In this document: piece by piece, positions 34,373 to 46,070 of the stretch | How the letters are laid out: each line of letters starts with the position of its first letter | Position numbering within the stretch: the first letter of the stretch is position 1 | Assembly: GCA_950295325.1 (NCBI GenBank) | Contig: OX485808.1 | Location: 43,050,527-43,114,526, forward strand | Length of the DNA: 64,000 bases | Reading direction: 5' to 3' | Origin: Polytrichum commune | Lineage: Eukaryota; Streptophyta; Polytrichopsida; Polytrichales; Polytrichaceae | Notes under the pieces: model-generated | Told to the model about the DNA's origin: nothing | The model's database searches: none | What the model saw: the letters and a program-made list of their open reading frames with translations, nothing else | Program-made: the position numbers and the translations under genes

Positions 34373-35597
34373 CTATAAGCCTATAGTAGAACTGAAATGA
34401 CCAAAAATTTGGCTCACAGCTTTATTCGTTGCCCTCCTCTTCGCCTTCATCTGCGAGTTGCGATTAGTAGTCCTTCGCCATTTTCCCTCTCCTCCATCTT
34501 CCTCTTCATCGCTGCTATCCTCCCTCACCGAGTGGCGGCGTGATGTTAATGCCAACTCCCGTTTCATAATCAACAACTCTTTCTTTTCTATCTCTAAAGC
34601 CAGCTTGGCTGCACTACTATCCTTGGGAGGGCTTAGAGCATCCCGCTGAGGATGCTTTCCTCGCGCCCGGACATAGTTTCTCCCGTCCTCTATCAAGATT
34701 GGCTGAGTCCAATCGAAATCTTCTTCTTCCTCGTCCTCATCCTCTTCATTCTCACGTAGTTGCGAACAACCTTCAGGATCTTCAACATGTAGTTTCCTCT
34801 TCCCTCTGCGAGGTGAAGCCATTTTCTTCTTCCTAAAAGTCCAGCTTCTAGGATTGTCTCTCCTCTGCAAAAACACCCAAACAGTATTCTTATTGACTAT
34901 ACATTGTGACATCCAAGGCCACATAGAAATTGCCTACTGTGCATAGTTAAGGGGTCAATTAACATACAACTTTGCATAGTAGAGTTCAACTACGTGTAGT
35001 AAGGTTCAACTGGACCAAGTAATGTGCACAACTAGACAGTAGTAAGATCCAATTCCAAATGACTACAACCCCACCCACAACACTTATGAAGATTAGGAAT
35101 GCGTTAAATGCATGAAAGTGACCAACTTCAGGCATGCAATAATTAAAGTGACATATGCAGCCAGAGGTCAAGATTACTTACCGGTTTGCCTTGGGTTGCA
35201 AGGGGTTTTCTGTGGTCTTCTTCTTCTTCTTCTTCTTCTTCTTCTTCTGATTCTACGCTGTAGTCTATGTCCTTATCAATTTTATGCTCACTAGACACAC
35301 CATCTTCCTTGCTACTCTCCCTTTCTCCATATGCGTTGAAATTAATGGTTTAGTTGACAACCTGGCACTCCTCCTGGGTGGCTGAAGGGAATCGGATTGT
35401 GTGGTCCTGGCATCCTCGAAAGTATTAGCAGGCAGATCTTGCATTTTGGCTAGCAAAGACGAATTGATTGCGGGAAATTTGTGAACCTCTAAAAACAAAG
35501 TCTTCACGTCTTCATCGCTCAATGTTGCTATTTCTCTAAGTAAATTTTTCAGCTTAATCTCCATAATAATCTGATGACAGTTGGATAGCTGCGACAA
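34373..35597 (-). pseudogene. Second minus-strand gene of the CACTA-type region
   Basis: Last exon 34866-34373 (acceptor tttttgcag|AGGAG; MASPRRGKRKLHVEDPEG at 34822) has an acidic run, a coiled-coil segment (LALEIEKKELLIMKRELAL) and ends FSSTIGL-stop. An upstream exon within 35597-35184 encodes IKLKNLLREIATLSDEDVKT, PPRRSARLSTKP and a poly-Glu tract from a CTT microsatellite (35216-35248), with donor GCAAACCG|gtaagt. The two halves of that exon are in different frames, so an indel near 35,350 is likely. PPRRSARL-type basic stretches are common in plant transposon proteins. Function not assigned. Confidence 0.4.
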
Positions 35598-36159
35598 ATG
35601 AACTAGGGTGAGGGTTCCAAATTAAGTTTATAAATTTAAAGTGTAAACAGTTCTCAAAGTACACTACAATCTCAGGCATACCAACAAGTAATGGAAGTTT
35701 ACCTCTTCAAAATAGCTGACGGTTGCACCGAAGCCGCCAATGCAAGAAGTCCCAAGGATTCCAACTTCTTTCTGTTCGCTTCAATTTTAGATCGCCTTAG
35801 TCGCTCGTATTCGGACTCCACTTCCATAAATTAAGTACACTACATATGATGGAGGACCAGAATAAGGTAATACACAAAATAATATCTACTTTATATTTGA
35901 AGAACGGGGTCAAACATAAAAAATGTTTGCATCAGCCATTGAGCATAACTTTAAAAGACATGTTTTTAAAAAAGATTGGACTGCACACTCAAAATTTGTT
36001 AACCATACTACTGTCAATAACCGACAAGTTAACGAGGTGCAATGTTCATAAAATTATGGCCTCAATTTGGATTTGCTAATTATCTCGCACTAAGCATGTA
36101 CTTGATATCCGCAGAGAAGTGGGTGCAGAGCTAATAATGTCCATTTCAGGCCCACTTAC

Positions 36160-36356
36160 CTTAGTGTATCTATTCCTAGATCCATACCTAACAACCCGGC
36201 CACCACTCAAATATAGGTGCTTAATTAAGATAAGTAATCTAATTAAGGCCCCCAAAGCGCAGAAGAGGTTGCATATGGCCATGAAGATTGTAGCATGAAA
36301 CAAGTCGTTCAAACTATGAATAAGCTTAAATTCTATCAAGGGAAATTTCTTTGTTC
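36160..36356 (-). CDS. Isolated membrane-protein exon, unidentified
   Basis: Acceptor gtgcacttgcag|GAACAA and donor ACACTAAG|gtaagtg bound an open exon reading TKKFPLIEFKLIHSLNDLFH, then a hydrophobic helix (ATIFMAICNLFCALGALIRL) and GGRVVRYGSRNRYTK. Both splice sites are strong. I do not recognise the family and found no neighbouring exon, so this may be a host gene fragment. Confidence 0.4.
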
Positions 36357-36918
36357 CTGCAAGTGCACAAGATAGCAAGCTGTCCACTGGTGGATGTTTG
36401 TGACAATGAACATGGAGAACTGGCCGCTAGTTATAGATGAACCAGTTGGAATTCAAGACTTCAAAAAAATTACCAATACTTTTAGAGGATTTTACAGAAC
36501 ATGGAACAATTTAATTAAGAAAAACTGGAAGATGTCAACATGTAACCAGTTGGTCTTAACAACACTAGGATCTCGACTGATTATGCCCAAAATTTCTCCC
36601 CAGAACCTGATTTGTGCTGTGATATGGAATGCTCATGGTGGCATAGATTGAACACCATTACCAGATAATTTGACCCTAAATTACATGAATAGGGGTGTCA
36701 CTAGCTCATACAAGTGCTCGTATTTCATTCCAGAGTCGTTTCAAAGTGCGTCACGGGCAGCAATTCGGCAAGTAATTGCATCCTCGAGTGATGAACCCTC
36801 GAGCTCTGCAGTTGTGATTTTGTATTGTTGTAAAAACAAAACAGACCAGATCATTGAAACATCCAGAAAAATATTAGAATGTCAGCAGGAGAAGAACCTG
36901 ATTGTTACAGGACTATTG
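36357..36918. other. Flank left of the 16.5-kb element
   Basis: Host DNA with short unassigned ORFs (for example 36394-36651). No supported feature. Confidence 0.3.
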
Positions 36919-36951
36919 CTTAAAACACTATATTCGTTAAATTGAGACTTT
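36919..36951 (+). repeat. Left terminal inverted repeat of the 16.5-kb unit
   Basis: CTTAAAACACTATATTCG followed by TTAAATTGAGACTTT. Identical over 33 bp to the inverse of 53412-53444 and to 56509-56541. Confidence 0.88.
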
Positions 36952-37453
36952 CTCTAGTCTCAAATTAATATATGGATCAAAGAACTTGAAGAGGCCCGAA
37001 ACTATATTGTCAACAATCTCAATTATATTATATGTTCTAATATCCCAAATCTATGATGTGCGGACATAAGCACATATGGTAGAGCACTCGACACCAACTT
37101 CATCAACAAAAACACATTGGGTAGAGCACTCCAAACAAGTTTCACCCAAAAAACATATAAATTGATTTCTATTATTAGCATGCACAATAGAATATAGACA
37201 TTGCAACATACAAAGTGCATGTAATAAATGCATATTTCTTCATTCGACAATATAGTCCCAAACATAATAATAAGATGAACTTCATTTTTTTTTGAAATAT
37301 AGTAAATGGATATTCATCCAACTCCAAACAATATAGTATTCGTAAGTTCTACCCAAACTCTGCCCCAATTTTGAAGAGCACACATATGTGTAATTTATAT
37401 TGCTATAATTACGTATTAAACTATAATCATGCTAACACAATCCTACCAACTTC

Positions 37454-38938
37454 TCATTCAACGTGGGTTGCTTCTTGTACAATCCGAGCAAGGTTGTCTT
37501 TTGCAAAAGTTATGTACTTTTGAGGGATGGACACTGATCCACTATGGTTTTTCCGTGGTTTCCATGCTATGAATATGGAATCTGTATCTACCCAAGATGG
37601 ACCGTGCTCAGAATCCACCTTCCACCGAAAGTTAGGGTTTGTATCCCAGCCTGTATAATGCCGAATCACATCTTCATTCCTTGCTGTCGGTCGATAGTAC
37701 TCCACTTGTATCTGTCGAAAATGAGGGCTGGAAGTTACAAAATTGGGTTTGGACAAAGCTCTTGCCACCCACACTGGCTTTGCATATGTCTCGTCTCCAG
37801 GACGTAAAATGAGCATATAACCTTCATGACAATCCACTGCAATGCGGAAAGATGGTGGTGGACGACTACTAGCCGGCCCCACGTAATGGTCATCCACATC
37901 AAACTCCTCTCGAACCTCTCCATTTCCCAAAAGACTAGGCTCCGAAGCTTGTACATCGACTCGTGTTTGTGGCCAAAATCCATGCCTCAAAGTATGAGGG
38001 CTATCTTGGTGGAGGTCTGCCAAGGCGGCATGAACACGTGTCCAATAATGTATCCAACTCCCATAACGATGCCAACATGATCCGCCAACATCCGCTATTT
38101 TCAAACTCTCCCAATATTGTATGAAGCCTGATATACCTTTCAAAATATCCTCCAAATTCTTCATGGCTATTGGCTTGCAAGGCCTAGGCTCCCCATCCGG
38201 TAACATGGTCTTTCCATCCGCATCCACGCGCCACACAAGAAGACCCTCCGGTGGGCTCCAGTCTTGTGTCGTGCACAACAACTTGTATTGCATGGCCGGG
38301 ACACCATCGTCACGCATATAGAAGCGGAATTGTTGTGCCTTCGTATGCCCGATCAATCGGTGAGCTCCACTTCGAATATAAGGTTCTATAAATGCCTTGA
38401 AGTCTGGCACCTCCTCAATCATATGGGGGATGACCGGAACGTTATCCAAATCCATGTACGACTTCATCAATAACGGGATTGTAGGGAAATCCTCCTCCCG
38501 CAACTTCATGCTCCACCGCCCAAAAGATGCATCAATATCATCGTGCGTGTGGCCTACCAATAGGAAGGACACAAAAACCTCCTTGAAAATGCCTTTCGCA
38601 ACCAACAACGACCAATATGCAAAAACATATCTACTTTTATTGTCCTTGGCACAATTGTCCAATTGGACACGCAAAGTGGGAGGCAACTTTTTGGCAATCA
38701 CGGGATCACTGGGTGGCTCTGGCAACGAATGAAAGCATACATCTTTTCCATCCAACAACGCTTCATATAGAGGTGTTGAACCCGTGTTTTCAAATAACAA
38801 TCCTGAAGAATAGGCTAGCGGTTTCTCTAAATCACGTAAAAGCCTTGCAAATGACCCTATTGTGTGGTTTGAATCCGCTGGATACAAATCAAGAGCATAA
38901 TGAGCAAACTTGACATCACCGTGTCCATGTGCAATCAT
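37454..38938 (-). CDS. Transposase-like protein, C-terminal ORF (DUF7869-type)
   Basis: 495-codon ORF starting GMIAHGHGDVKFAHYALDLY. It holds LRVQLDNCAKDNKSRYVFAY and VSFLLVGHTHDDIDASFGRW. An LDN...NK motif followed by a GHTHxDID motif fits acidic positions two and three of an RNase-H-like integrase fold and resembles DUF7869 proteins of plant and animal transposons. The C-terminal 240 residues match the remnant at 10188-10928. It is separated from its N-terminal half by a 34-bp gap with a stop and a frame change. Confidence 0.75.
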   Translation of the reverse strand: MIAHGHGDVKFAHYALDLYPADSNHTIGSFARLLRDLEKPLAYSSGLLFENTGSTPLYEALLDGKDVCFHSLPEPPSDPVIAKKLPPTLRVQLDNCAKDNKSRYVFAYWSLLVAKGIFKEVFVSFLLVGHTHDDIDASFGRWSMKLREEDFPTIPLLMKSYMDLDNVPVIPHMIEEVPDFKAFIEPYIRSGAHRLIGHTKAQQFRFYMRDDGVPAMQYKLLCTTQDWSPPEGLLVWRVDADGKTMLPDGEPRPCKPIAMKNLEDILKGISGFIQYWESLKIADVGGSCWHRYGSWIHYWTRVHAALADLHQDSPHTLRHGFWPQTRVDVQASEPSLLGNGEVREEFDVDDHYVGPASSRPPPSFRIAVDCHEGYMLILRPGDETYAKPVWVARALSKPNFVTSSPHFRQIQVEYYRPTARNEDVIRHYTGWDTNPNFRWKVDSEHGPSWVDTDSIFIAWKPRKNHSGSVSIPQKYITFAKDNLARIVQEATHVE

Positions 38939-38972
38939 TCCTGTAATGCCAACCCAACGTGATTAGATATAA

Positions 38973-40511
38973 TTAAACCATTTTGAGTGAATCCATGTTC
39001 TCAAGTACATCACGGAATAAAAAACCACAACATTTAGGGTATGTCATGACATTGTTTCGAAGTTCACCTGTAACCGATACAGGCAACTTAAAAAACCCAT
39101 CCGTGGCCTTGATTCGATTTGCAAAACATGGGGAGGTTGTTTTGGCATGGTCCATTTTGTCATGGATGACCGTAAGAACCTCCAAGGGCCTGGAGATGGA
39201 CAAAGCTCTATTTGTGTAATAATCATTACGGTGTGCCTCTTGCATGTTTACGTGCTTGAAATAGTTCAATTGATGCGCTGCATATGACTCGGTACCCATC
39301 GTGTGTGCATCCCGGAGGCGCTTCAACTTCTCGCAATTAGAGCACCTGGCAAATTTGTCCCCTCGTCTTTTTGTAATGTATTCGCTAAAGTTTTGTTTCT
39401 TAATTGCACTCAATTTTGACAATGAAATTGGCTCCAACCCAATCTTCTCGCCAACTGCATTCACGTCCAACAATATGTCTTTCCATTTTGTGCCTGTGGG
39501 AAGAATTTTCTCCACAACCTTTTCACCGGTTGTGAGCGTGCGTGTTTTGTGCGGCATTGCATCGGCAAGGGGGACAATGATGGTTGCTAGAGTGGCCGTT
39601 GCTTGCCTTGTTGCTTCCCTAGGCTTCTTTAAACCCACATTACCATGGTGACGGGACCGGCGGCCTTCCTTGGCATAAGCAGCTTGTCGATAAAAGTCCG
39701 CTTTCGACACACCGTGAATGGTGTACCATGCCTTACAACACACGTCCATGCTTTCAATGGTGATGACCTTGCGACCCATCCCATTCACATGTATCGCCCT
39801 ATGGACATCAAGTTTTCTTGTGGATCTTAGACGGAAATCTCCAAGCCACATTTCTTCGCGGATGGCCTTCAATTTATCCCTTGGAAACAATTGGCAACAA
39901 CGATGCACACAACAATCCTTTGTGGCAACTTCTCTAATGGACTCCTCCCCGAGCAACCTTTGACGTTTACAATCAGTTGCAGATGGAGCGGGACGTGCCA
40001 ATGTATCGTACTTTCTTTGACCCTTGCGCGGCCGCATGTTTGCTTGCACCTCCTTTTCGATTTGCATGTGTCGTTGCTCATGTTCACGCAAGCTAACTCC
40101 ATCAATTGTGACATTCCTCAACGGCCACCTGCGGAGGGAGAACCTATGAGTGGGATCCACCTCGGAATGAACGACCGACTCCAATATGACAACCCCAACG
40201 TCCTCGGTGCCAAGCGGGTTTTCATCAATGCAATCTTGCGGATGGGTGTTACGGCAAATCCCCTCCGCCACAACAACTCCACTATCGTTAAGAAGTATCA
40301 CCTCCAAATTCACCCACGAAGCCCTTGAAAGTCCCGTACATTCAACAATGGGACACTGCGGTACGGAAGACGAAGGTAAATCCAAATGATCTTCATCCGC
40401 ACTGTCAGCCATAGTAGCCTCCCCGACAATGTCTAAGTCATCATCAGATGCAGATGGCCAAGTGGCCATGTCATCAGATGACCAATCCCCAATTTCACTA
40501 AACCCATCCAT
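38973..40511 (-). CDS. Transposase-like protein, N-terminal ORF
   Basis: Start taken at MDGFSEIGDW (40511); an upstream in-frame Met is at 40532. An acidic Ser/Asp-rich head, a Cys pair region (CCVHRCCQLF), a CSNCEKLKRL pair (zinc-ribbon-like), and VIHDKMDHAKTTSP, which could supply the first acidic residue of a DDE/D triad. The ORF ends DSLKMV-stop, and the next ORF resumes after about 34 bp in another frame (RWVGITGMIAHG). A 42-bp intron (acceptor ggcattacag) would not restore the frame, so a frameshift is more likely and the gene is probably broken once. Confidence 0.7.
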   Translation of the reverse strand: MDGFSEIGDWSSDDMATWPSASDDDLDIVGEATMADSADEDHLDLPSSSVPQCPIVECTGLSRASWVNLEVILLNDSGVVVAEGICRNTHPQDCIDENPLGTEDVGVVILESVVHSEVDPTHRFSLRRWPLRNVTIDGVSLREHEQRHMQIEKEVQANMRPRKGQRKYDTLARPAPSATDCKRQRLLGEESIREVATKDCCVHRCCQLFPRDKLKAIREEMWLGDFRLRSTRKLDVHRAIHVNGMGRKVITIESMDVCCKAWYTIHGVSKADFYRQAAYAKEGRRSRHHGNVGLKKPREATRQATATLATIIVPLADAMPHKTRTLTTGEKVVEKILPTGTKWKDILLDVNAVGEKIGLEPISLSKLSAIKKQNFSEYITKRRGDKFARCSNCEKLKRLRDAHTMGTESYAAHQLNYFKHVNMQEAHRNDYYTNRALSISRPLEVLTVIHDKMDHAKTTSPCFANRIKATDGFFKLPVSVTGELRNNVMTYPKCCGFLFRDVLENMDSLKMV

Positions 40512-40699
40512 TCTGCCTACACACATGAACATTGAACATTGTCAAAAAATCACAAAAATTGTAGGTTCAAATCGAAGACCACAAAAACCATCATATATAA
40601 ACAAAATTGCAAATACTCAGTGCTCATACAAGTTCATATGACTAATATGCCATTGGGTTCGTAAAGGTTTTGGATGGCCAGTGGCCACACTGTCATCCA

Positions 40700-41920
40700 G
40701 ATCCCATCCACACTTAGAGGCTGGGTTTGGGTCGAGCGACCCAAACCTTTTGGGAGGATGGGTTTAAGGTCACGACAAGGAGCACCCATACTTAGGGGGC
40801 TGGGTTTGGGTCGAGCGACCCAAACCTCGAGGCAGGATGGGTTTAAGGTCACGATAATGAGCACCCATACTTAGGGGGCTGGGTTTGGGTCGAGCGACCC
40901 AAACTTTTTGGCAGGATGGGTTTAGAGTCACTCCAGAGAGCACCCACACTTAGAGGGCTGGGTTTGGGTCGATCGACCCAAACCTTCTGGCATGATGGGT
41001 TCAGGCTCACTAAAGACAACACCCACACTTAGAGGGCTGGGTTTGGGTCGAGCGACCCAAACCTTTTGGCAGGATGGGTTCAGGCTCACAACAGTGAGCA
41101 CCCACACTGTAGGGTTGGGTTTGGGTCGACCGACCCAAACCTTTTGGCAGGATGGGTTCAGGCTCACAACAGTGAGCACCCACACTGTAGGGCTGGGTTT
41201 GGGTCGACCGACCCAAACCTTTTGGCAGGATGGGTTCAGGCTCACAATAGTGAGCACCCACACTGTAGGGCTGGGTTTGGGTCGACCGACCCAAACCTTT
41301 TGGCAGGATGGGTTCAGGCTCACAACAGTGAGCACCCACACTGTAGGGCTGGGTTTGGGTCGACCGACCCAAACCTTTTGGCAGGATGGGTTCAGGCTCA
41401 CAACAGTGAGCACCCACACTGTAGGGCTGGGTTTGGGTCGATCGACCCAAACCTTTTGGCAGGATGGGTTCAGGCTCACAACAGTGAGCACCCACACTGT
41501 AGGGCTGGGTTTGGGTCGACCGACCCAAACCTTTTGGCAGGATGGGTTCAGGCTCACAACAGTGAGCACCCACACTGTAGGGCTGGGTTTGGGTCGATCG
41601 ACCCAAACCTTTTGGCAGGATGGGTTCAGGCTCACAACAGTGAGCACCCACACTGTAGGGCTGGGTTTGGGTCGATCGACCCAAACCTTGAGGCAGGATG
41701 GGTTCAGGCTCACAACAATGAGCACCCACACTGTAGGGCTGGGTTTGGGTCGATCGACCCAAACCTTGAGGCAGGATGGGTTCAGGCTCACATCAGTGAG
41801 CACCCACACTGTAGGGCTGGGTTTGGGTCGATCGACCCAAACCTTGAGGCAGGATGGGTTCAGGCTCACAACAGAGAGCACCCACACTGTAAGGCTGGGT
41901 TTGGGTCGACTGACCCAAAC
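40700..41920. repeat. Sixteen-unit 78/79-bp tandem array, one type-B palindrome per unit
   Basis: Palindromes start at 40725, 40804, 40883, 40962 and 41041 (79-bp steps), then every 78 bp from 41119 to 41899. Half-site GTTTGGGTCG with centres AG, AT, AC or CT. Between palindromes lies a conserved aggatgggtt(t/c)aggctcac...agcacccacact spacer. The array begins about 190 bp upstream of the transposase start, in its promoter region. Long ORFs in several frames are artefacts of a repeat length divisible by three. Confidence 0.93.
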
Positions 41921-42545
41921 AATTCCGCAAAATCCGCCTATTTATTCGGGTGATTCTCTATTAATCTATATATAACCTATTTGGAACAACTGAACTCGTA
42001 GATATTTGTTGTAATTAGCTGCTCATGAATGGAAACGTACACAAACCGTGTATTACAGCTCCAACTTAGAGAGCTTGTAGCAATCTCAGGATTGGGACAT
42101 GAAAGAAAGAACCAGCATTTGGGGGGGTTGGGCTCTTTATACTACCCGCCTCCGCTTTGGGCATCCTCTTTGGATGCCTTTCCCGCCTAGTCTCCTTTGG
42201 ACGTTAATTCAAACCTTCTGACTCAATTTCCCGCTTCTTGTCAATAATAGACAATGTATATTTAGCTTGGCTCTTCGTTGCCCCAACCATCAAATGAATA
42301 ATTCAACATATATTATTTAAAGTTGTTACCACCCTAACTTGGTCAACACTATTCTTCAACTCTTTCATAATTAGTTTTATACATGAATACACCACCACCT
42401 TCCCTATTGCCATCTCCTTTCTCCTTTTATCATTGTTGTATTTTTTTCTCACATCCTTACTAATACTAAATTCCTATATGTAACTTCCATATATCACCAC
42501 AGTGGATATTTAGTGTTTGAGTTTACATTTAATGTTACTTACTCT

Positions 42546-42679
42546 CATAGGGTTAGTAATAGGAAGTGTATGCGTTCGTTTTAAGTGTATCAAACACTAA
42601 CTATCATATAACTAAAAAGGATATAAAGATTTTGATACACTACATATGAACGCATACACTGAATACCAATAACCCTGTG
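42546..42679. mobile_element. Short hairpin, MITE-like
   Basis: Left arm CATAGGGTTAGTAATAGGAA continuing with GTGTATGCGTTCG; the right arm ends with GAACGCATACACT and AATAACCCTGTG. It forms a long imperfect stem of about 50 bp. No clear target duplication. Confidence 0.5.
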
Positions 42680-43498
42680 ACAATATGTAAGATTATATCT
42701 ATTAAGGGGTTTTACTCTACTTGTAGTCAAACATTATGGTATATTTCAAACAATATATTGACAAAAGATGTGCATGTATTACAAAACTTCATATACTAAA
42801 AGTCACTAAAAGTCACTAAATATAATAGTTAATGCAATTACTTACACTCTCACATGAGGACTTATATTTTGAAAACAAATAATTAATGCCATGACAAACT
42901 TGAATAATTTGGCCAACTTTCAATTTCCGCTAGTTAAAAGAACATCTGTTGTGTTGTAATGTGTGCACCCAATATTGCTTCATCCTCAGGGCTCCAAGTG
43001 TGACAATAACCTAGTACCTATGTGGAAGTCATTAATGGAACCATAAACCACAAATGACATTTGGCACATTCAATGTTTCAATGATGTTTGAACCTATCGT
43101 GAAGTCCCTTGAACTCTAGCAATGTGTGTGAGCAAAACATGCAAAGTTCAAAAGGTATGTCCTCATATCATTCACAACATGAAATCTACCTTAAATTAAT
43201 ATATAATATTTCACTATTCCAAATAACATGTTAACATGAACAACATCCTATCTATTATAATCTAGTTCTTATGCTCTTCTTACCAGGTGACAAGGTTATA
43301 GGTTAATATTGTATCACCTACTTGTGAGCACAATATCATTTATTTCCTTTAGTGCGTTCATTCGTGAAAAACCACACATCCATCTTTCACGTTTGTGAAT
43401 TAGGATGTTGTGATGACATTATACATTTGTATTGGAAACTACAAGCACCAAGGCCCATGTCATTTGACCTATGTGCCATCCAGTTATGGTTTGTGTTG

Positions 43499-43538
43499 TT
43501 TAGGGTTTATTGTTTAGGGTTTAGGGTTTAGGGTTTAG
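43499..43538 (+). repeat. Interstitial plant telomere repeat
   Basis: About five TTTAGGG units, one interrupted. This is the plant-type telomere sequence and supports a plant host. Confidence 0.9.
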
Positions 43539-44280
43539 GCATCATCAAACATCAAATTGAATGTTTAAATGACTTCATATGATATGTGAACTCCATGGGG
43601 TTGCAGTAGATACATTTGTAATCATTTGTTTCTCCCATGTACTTCAAATGTGAACTTCTAAGTACATATATTAATGTTCACTCTAATGCTACTTGTTAGG
43701 GTATCCATTATAGACTAGAGCATTGTCCTCTACCAACAACCATCATATAAATTACAATACATAATCCTAAACTGTTAACCATGTGAATGGTTACCATATT
43801 TATATTATTGCACCGTGTAATTGCCTTTGTGGATTGCAATATAATTATGACTTACTCCTCTTAGACTTTGTAACACTCTCATATGATTCCATAAATTACA
43901 TTATTCATACACCAAAACGATAATGGCTACATTCTACGATGTTATCAATTCCAACGGGTGATCATTCAATTGAACACCATTAAAATATGAGTTGGCGATG
44001 GTGTTAATTTTGTGGAATACCTTAGTCCACGTAGGTTTTTGAGTGGTATTGAATTGCCGCTAATGAATAGCGGGTTAGAAGGCCGGGGCCGGGCGGCCAA
44101 GAGAGGCGCCGGCCCTCCTATGTCCCGCACCTAGGGGCAAGGACAACCAGGAAGGCAATCTGCCTAGGGTGGCAGGTGTCAACACCACAAGCCTCGCGGG
44201 CAACCACCTTAACCAAGGAGGTGTCGACACCTGGCAGGGTGTTGGCCCGCGAGGCTTCTGAGCCGTTGATGGGCCCGGCG

Positions 44281-44951
44281 CAATCTAATGGCCCGGATTC
44301 GAGGGTTTAGGGTGACCCCTTCCGCTCTCTCCTTCTCTCCCCTCCTCTTTTTTCTTTCTCTCTTTTTCTTCCTCTCTTCCTCCGCGCCAAGCGCCGCTCT
44401 TGGAAACGCCGCCGCCGCTTTCCATAGCGCCGCGCCAAGCGCTTCCTTTCGCACCTTTTGCTTTTGTCTTGGTCGCGCCGCTTCCTTTCATTCTTCTTTC
44501 TCCTTCATTCCTGTCCTCCTCTCTGATGCTTCTCCTCCTCTTCTCTCATTCTATTCCTCTTGTTATTGTCTTCCTCTTGTTATTGTCTTCCTCTTGTTAT
44601 TGTCTTCCTCTTGTTATTCTCTCTTCTTGGTCCAGAGTGTTAGCTTTGAGTGAGTTCGGAGCGGTTTATTGTGTTGAACTCCTTACTTGTTTCGTAAATT
44701 TCATGCATGGAGTGATTTTAGGTTGAGTAGAAGTGAGCACGGTCGAGTGTGATAGAAAGGTAGAGGTCTTTCAAATTAGGCCTGAGTTTGCAAGAATCAG
44801 GGGGTTTGTGAGAAAGTTTTAGGGTGCTTGAGAGATTCATTGTGTTTCTGAGGTCTTTGTGAGAGTTGTTCTTTAGTGCCACAACAGAGTTTCTGAGTCT
44901 GGTTGTAAGAAGCAGATTGTGAGAGCAGCTTTCAAGAGTTTGAAAGACAAG
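44281..44951 (+). promoter_or_regulatory. Promoter / pyrimidine-rich leader of copy 2
   Basis: A telo-box-like GGGTTTAGGGT at 44306 precedes a CT-rich tract (44325-44640) with tcttcctcttgttattg repeats, ending in a donor AAAGACAAG|gtaagc at 44951/44952. The same arrangement as the copy 1 leader. I infer transcription to the right into copy 2. The exact start is not determinable. Confidence 0.5.
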
Positions 44952-45141
44952 GTAAGCAATTTGCATCAGTGCACACAATTTGCATCATTCCCTTTAGGTT
45001 CCTGTTACATATACAATGCATAAGCATTGTATATGTTGCCGAAGCATTAAACATGCATCTGGAAACACAGTAGTTTGGGGAGACGACCCAAACTCATATT
45101 AAAATATAATAAATATTTGAATTGCAGCCTAAAATGAACTA

Positions 45142-46042
45142 AATGTTTGGGTCGTTCGACCCAAACATTGCAGCGTCTTGTTTGGGTCGAGCGACCCAAA
45201 CATTGCAGCCTCTTGTTTGGGTCGAGCGACCCAAACATTGGAGCCTCATTATGTTTGGGTCGCTCGACCCAAACATTACAGGGAGAAGAACTAAACCACA
45301 TTGTAAAATATAAAAGAACTTTGAAAATGAAGTAAATGTTTGGGTCGTTCGACCCAAACATTGCAGTCTGAAATGAATGGGTTGAGCTACCTAAATTTGC
45401 AGCCTCATCATGTTTGGGTCGCTCGACCCAAACATTACAGGGAGAAGAACAAACCACATAGTAAAATATAAAAGAACTTTGAAAATGAAGTAAATGTTTG
45501 GGTCGTTCGACCCAAACATTACAGTCTGAAATGAATGGGTTGAGCTTCCTAAATTTGCAGCCTCATCATGTTTGGGTCGCTCGACCCAAACATTACAGGG
45601 AGAAGAACAAACCACATTGTAAAATATAAAAGAACATTCAAAATTAAGTAAATGTTTGGGTCGTGCGATCCAAACAATGCAGTCTGAAATGATTGGGTTG
45701 AGATACCTAAATTTACAGCCTAACATGTTTCGGTCGGTCGACCCAAACATTACAGGGAGAAGAACAAACCACATTGTAAAATATAAAAGAACTTTGAAAA
45801 TTAAGTAAATGTTTGGGTCGTTCGACCCAAACATTGCAGTCTGAAATGAATGGGTTAAACTACATAAATTTGCAGCCTCATCATGTTTGGGTCGCTCGAC
45901 TCAAACATTGCAGGGTGACCACCTAAACCACAATTTAAAATCTAAAAGATCTTTTAAAACGACTTTGAAAATTAAGTAATGTTTGGGTCAATCCTCCAAA
46001 TGTTAAATGCACATTGCAATACTTTGGGTCGATCGACCGAAA
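45142..46042. repeat. Type-B palindromes in the leader intron of copy 2
   Basis: About a dozen GTTTGGGTCG-NN-CGACCCAAAC sites or variants (near 45147, 45180, 45216, 45254, 45339, 45412, 45494, 45570, 45655, 45727, 45811, 45885 and 46024) alternate with recurring spacers (acattacagggagaagaacaa, aaaatataaaagaactttgaa). Same position as the type-A array of copy 1. Confidence 0.9.
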
Positions 46043-46070
46043 CTCACAGTTTCGATTTCTTGGGTTGCAG

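Larger units (their letters stand above)
41921..44280. other. Spacer between the two divergent genes of the element
   Basis: AT-rich, no gene seen. It contains a hairpin (42546-42679), an interstitial telomere repeat (43499-43538) and, near the end, a GC-rich stretch with a 13-bp inverted repeat (44189-44201 against 44245-44257, AAGCCTCGCGGGC). Confidence 0.45.

Noticed and set aside
38939-38980. A 42-bp intron joining the two transposase ORFs
   Set aside because: Joining at gtttaa/ttacag gives an immediate stop and does not restore the frame. A frameshift is more likely.
40928-41975. Overlapping ORFs of 250-327 aa in several frames on both strands
   Set aside because: They are created by the 78-bp palindrome array (a multiple of three) and appear in several frames at once. 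No start context or domain.
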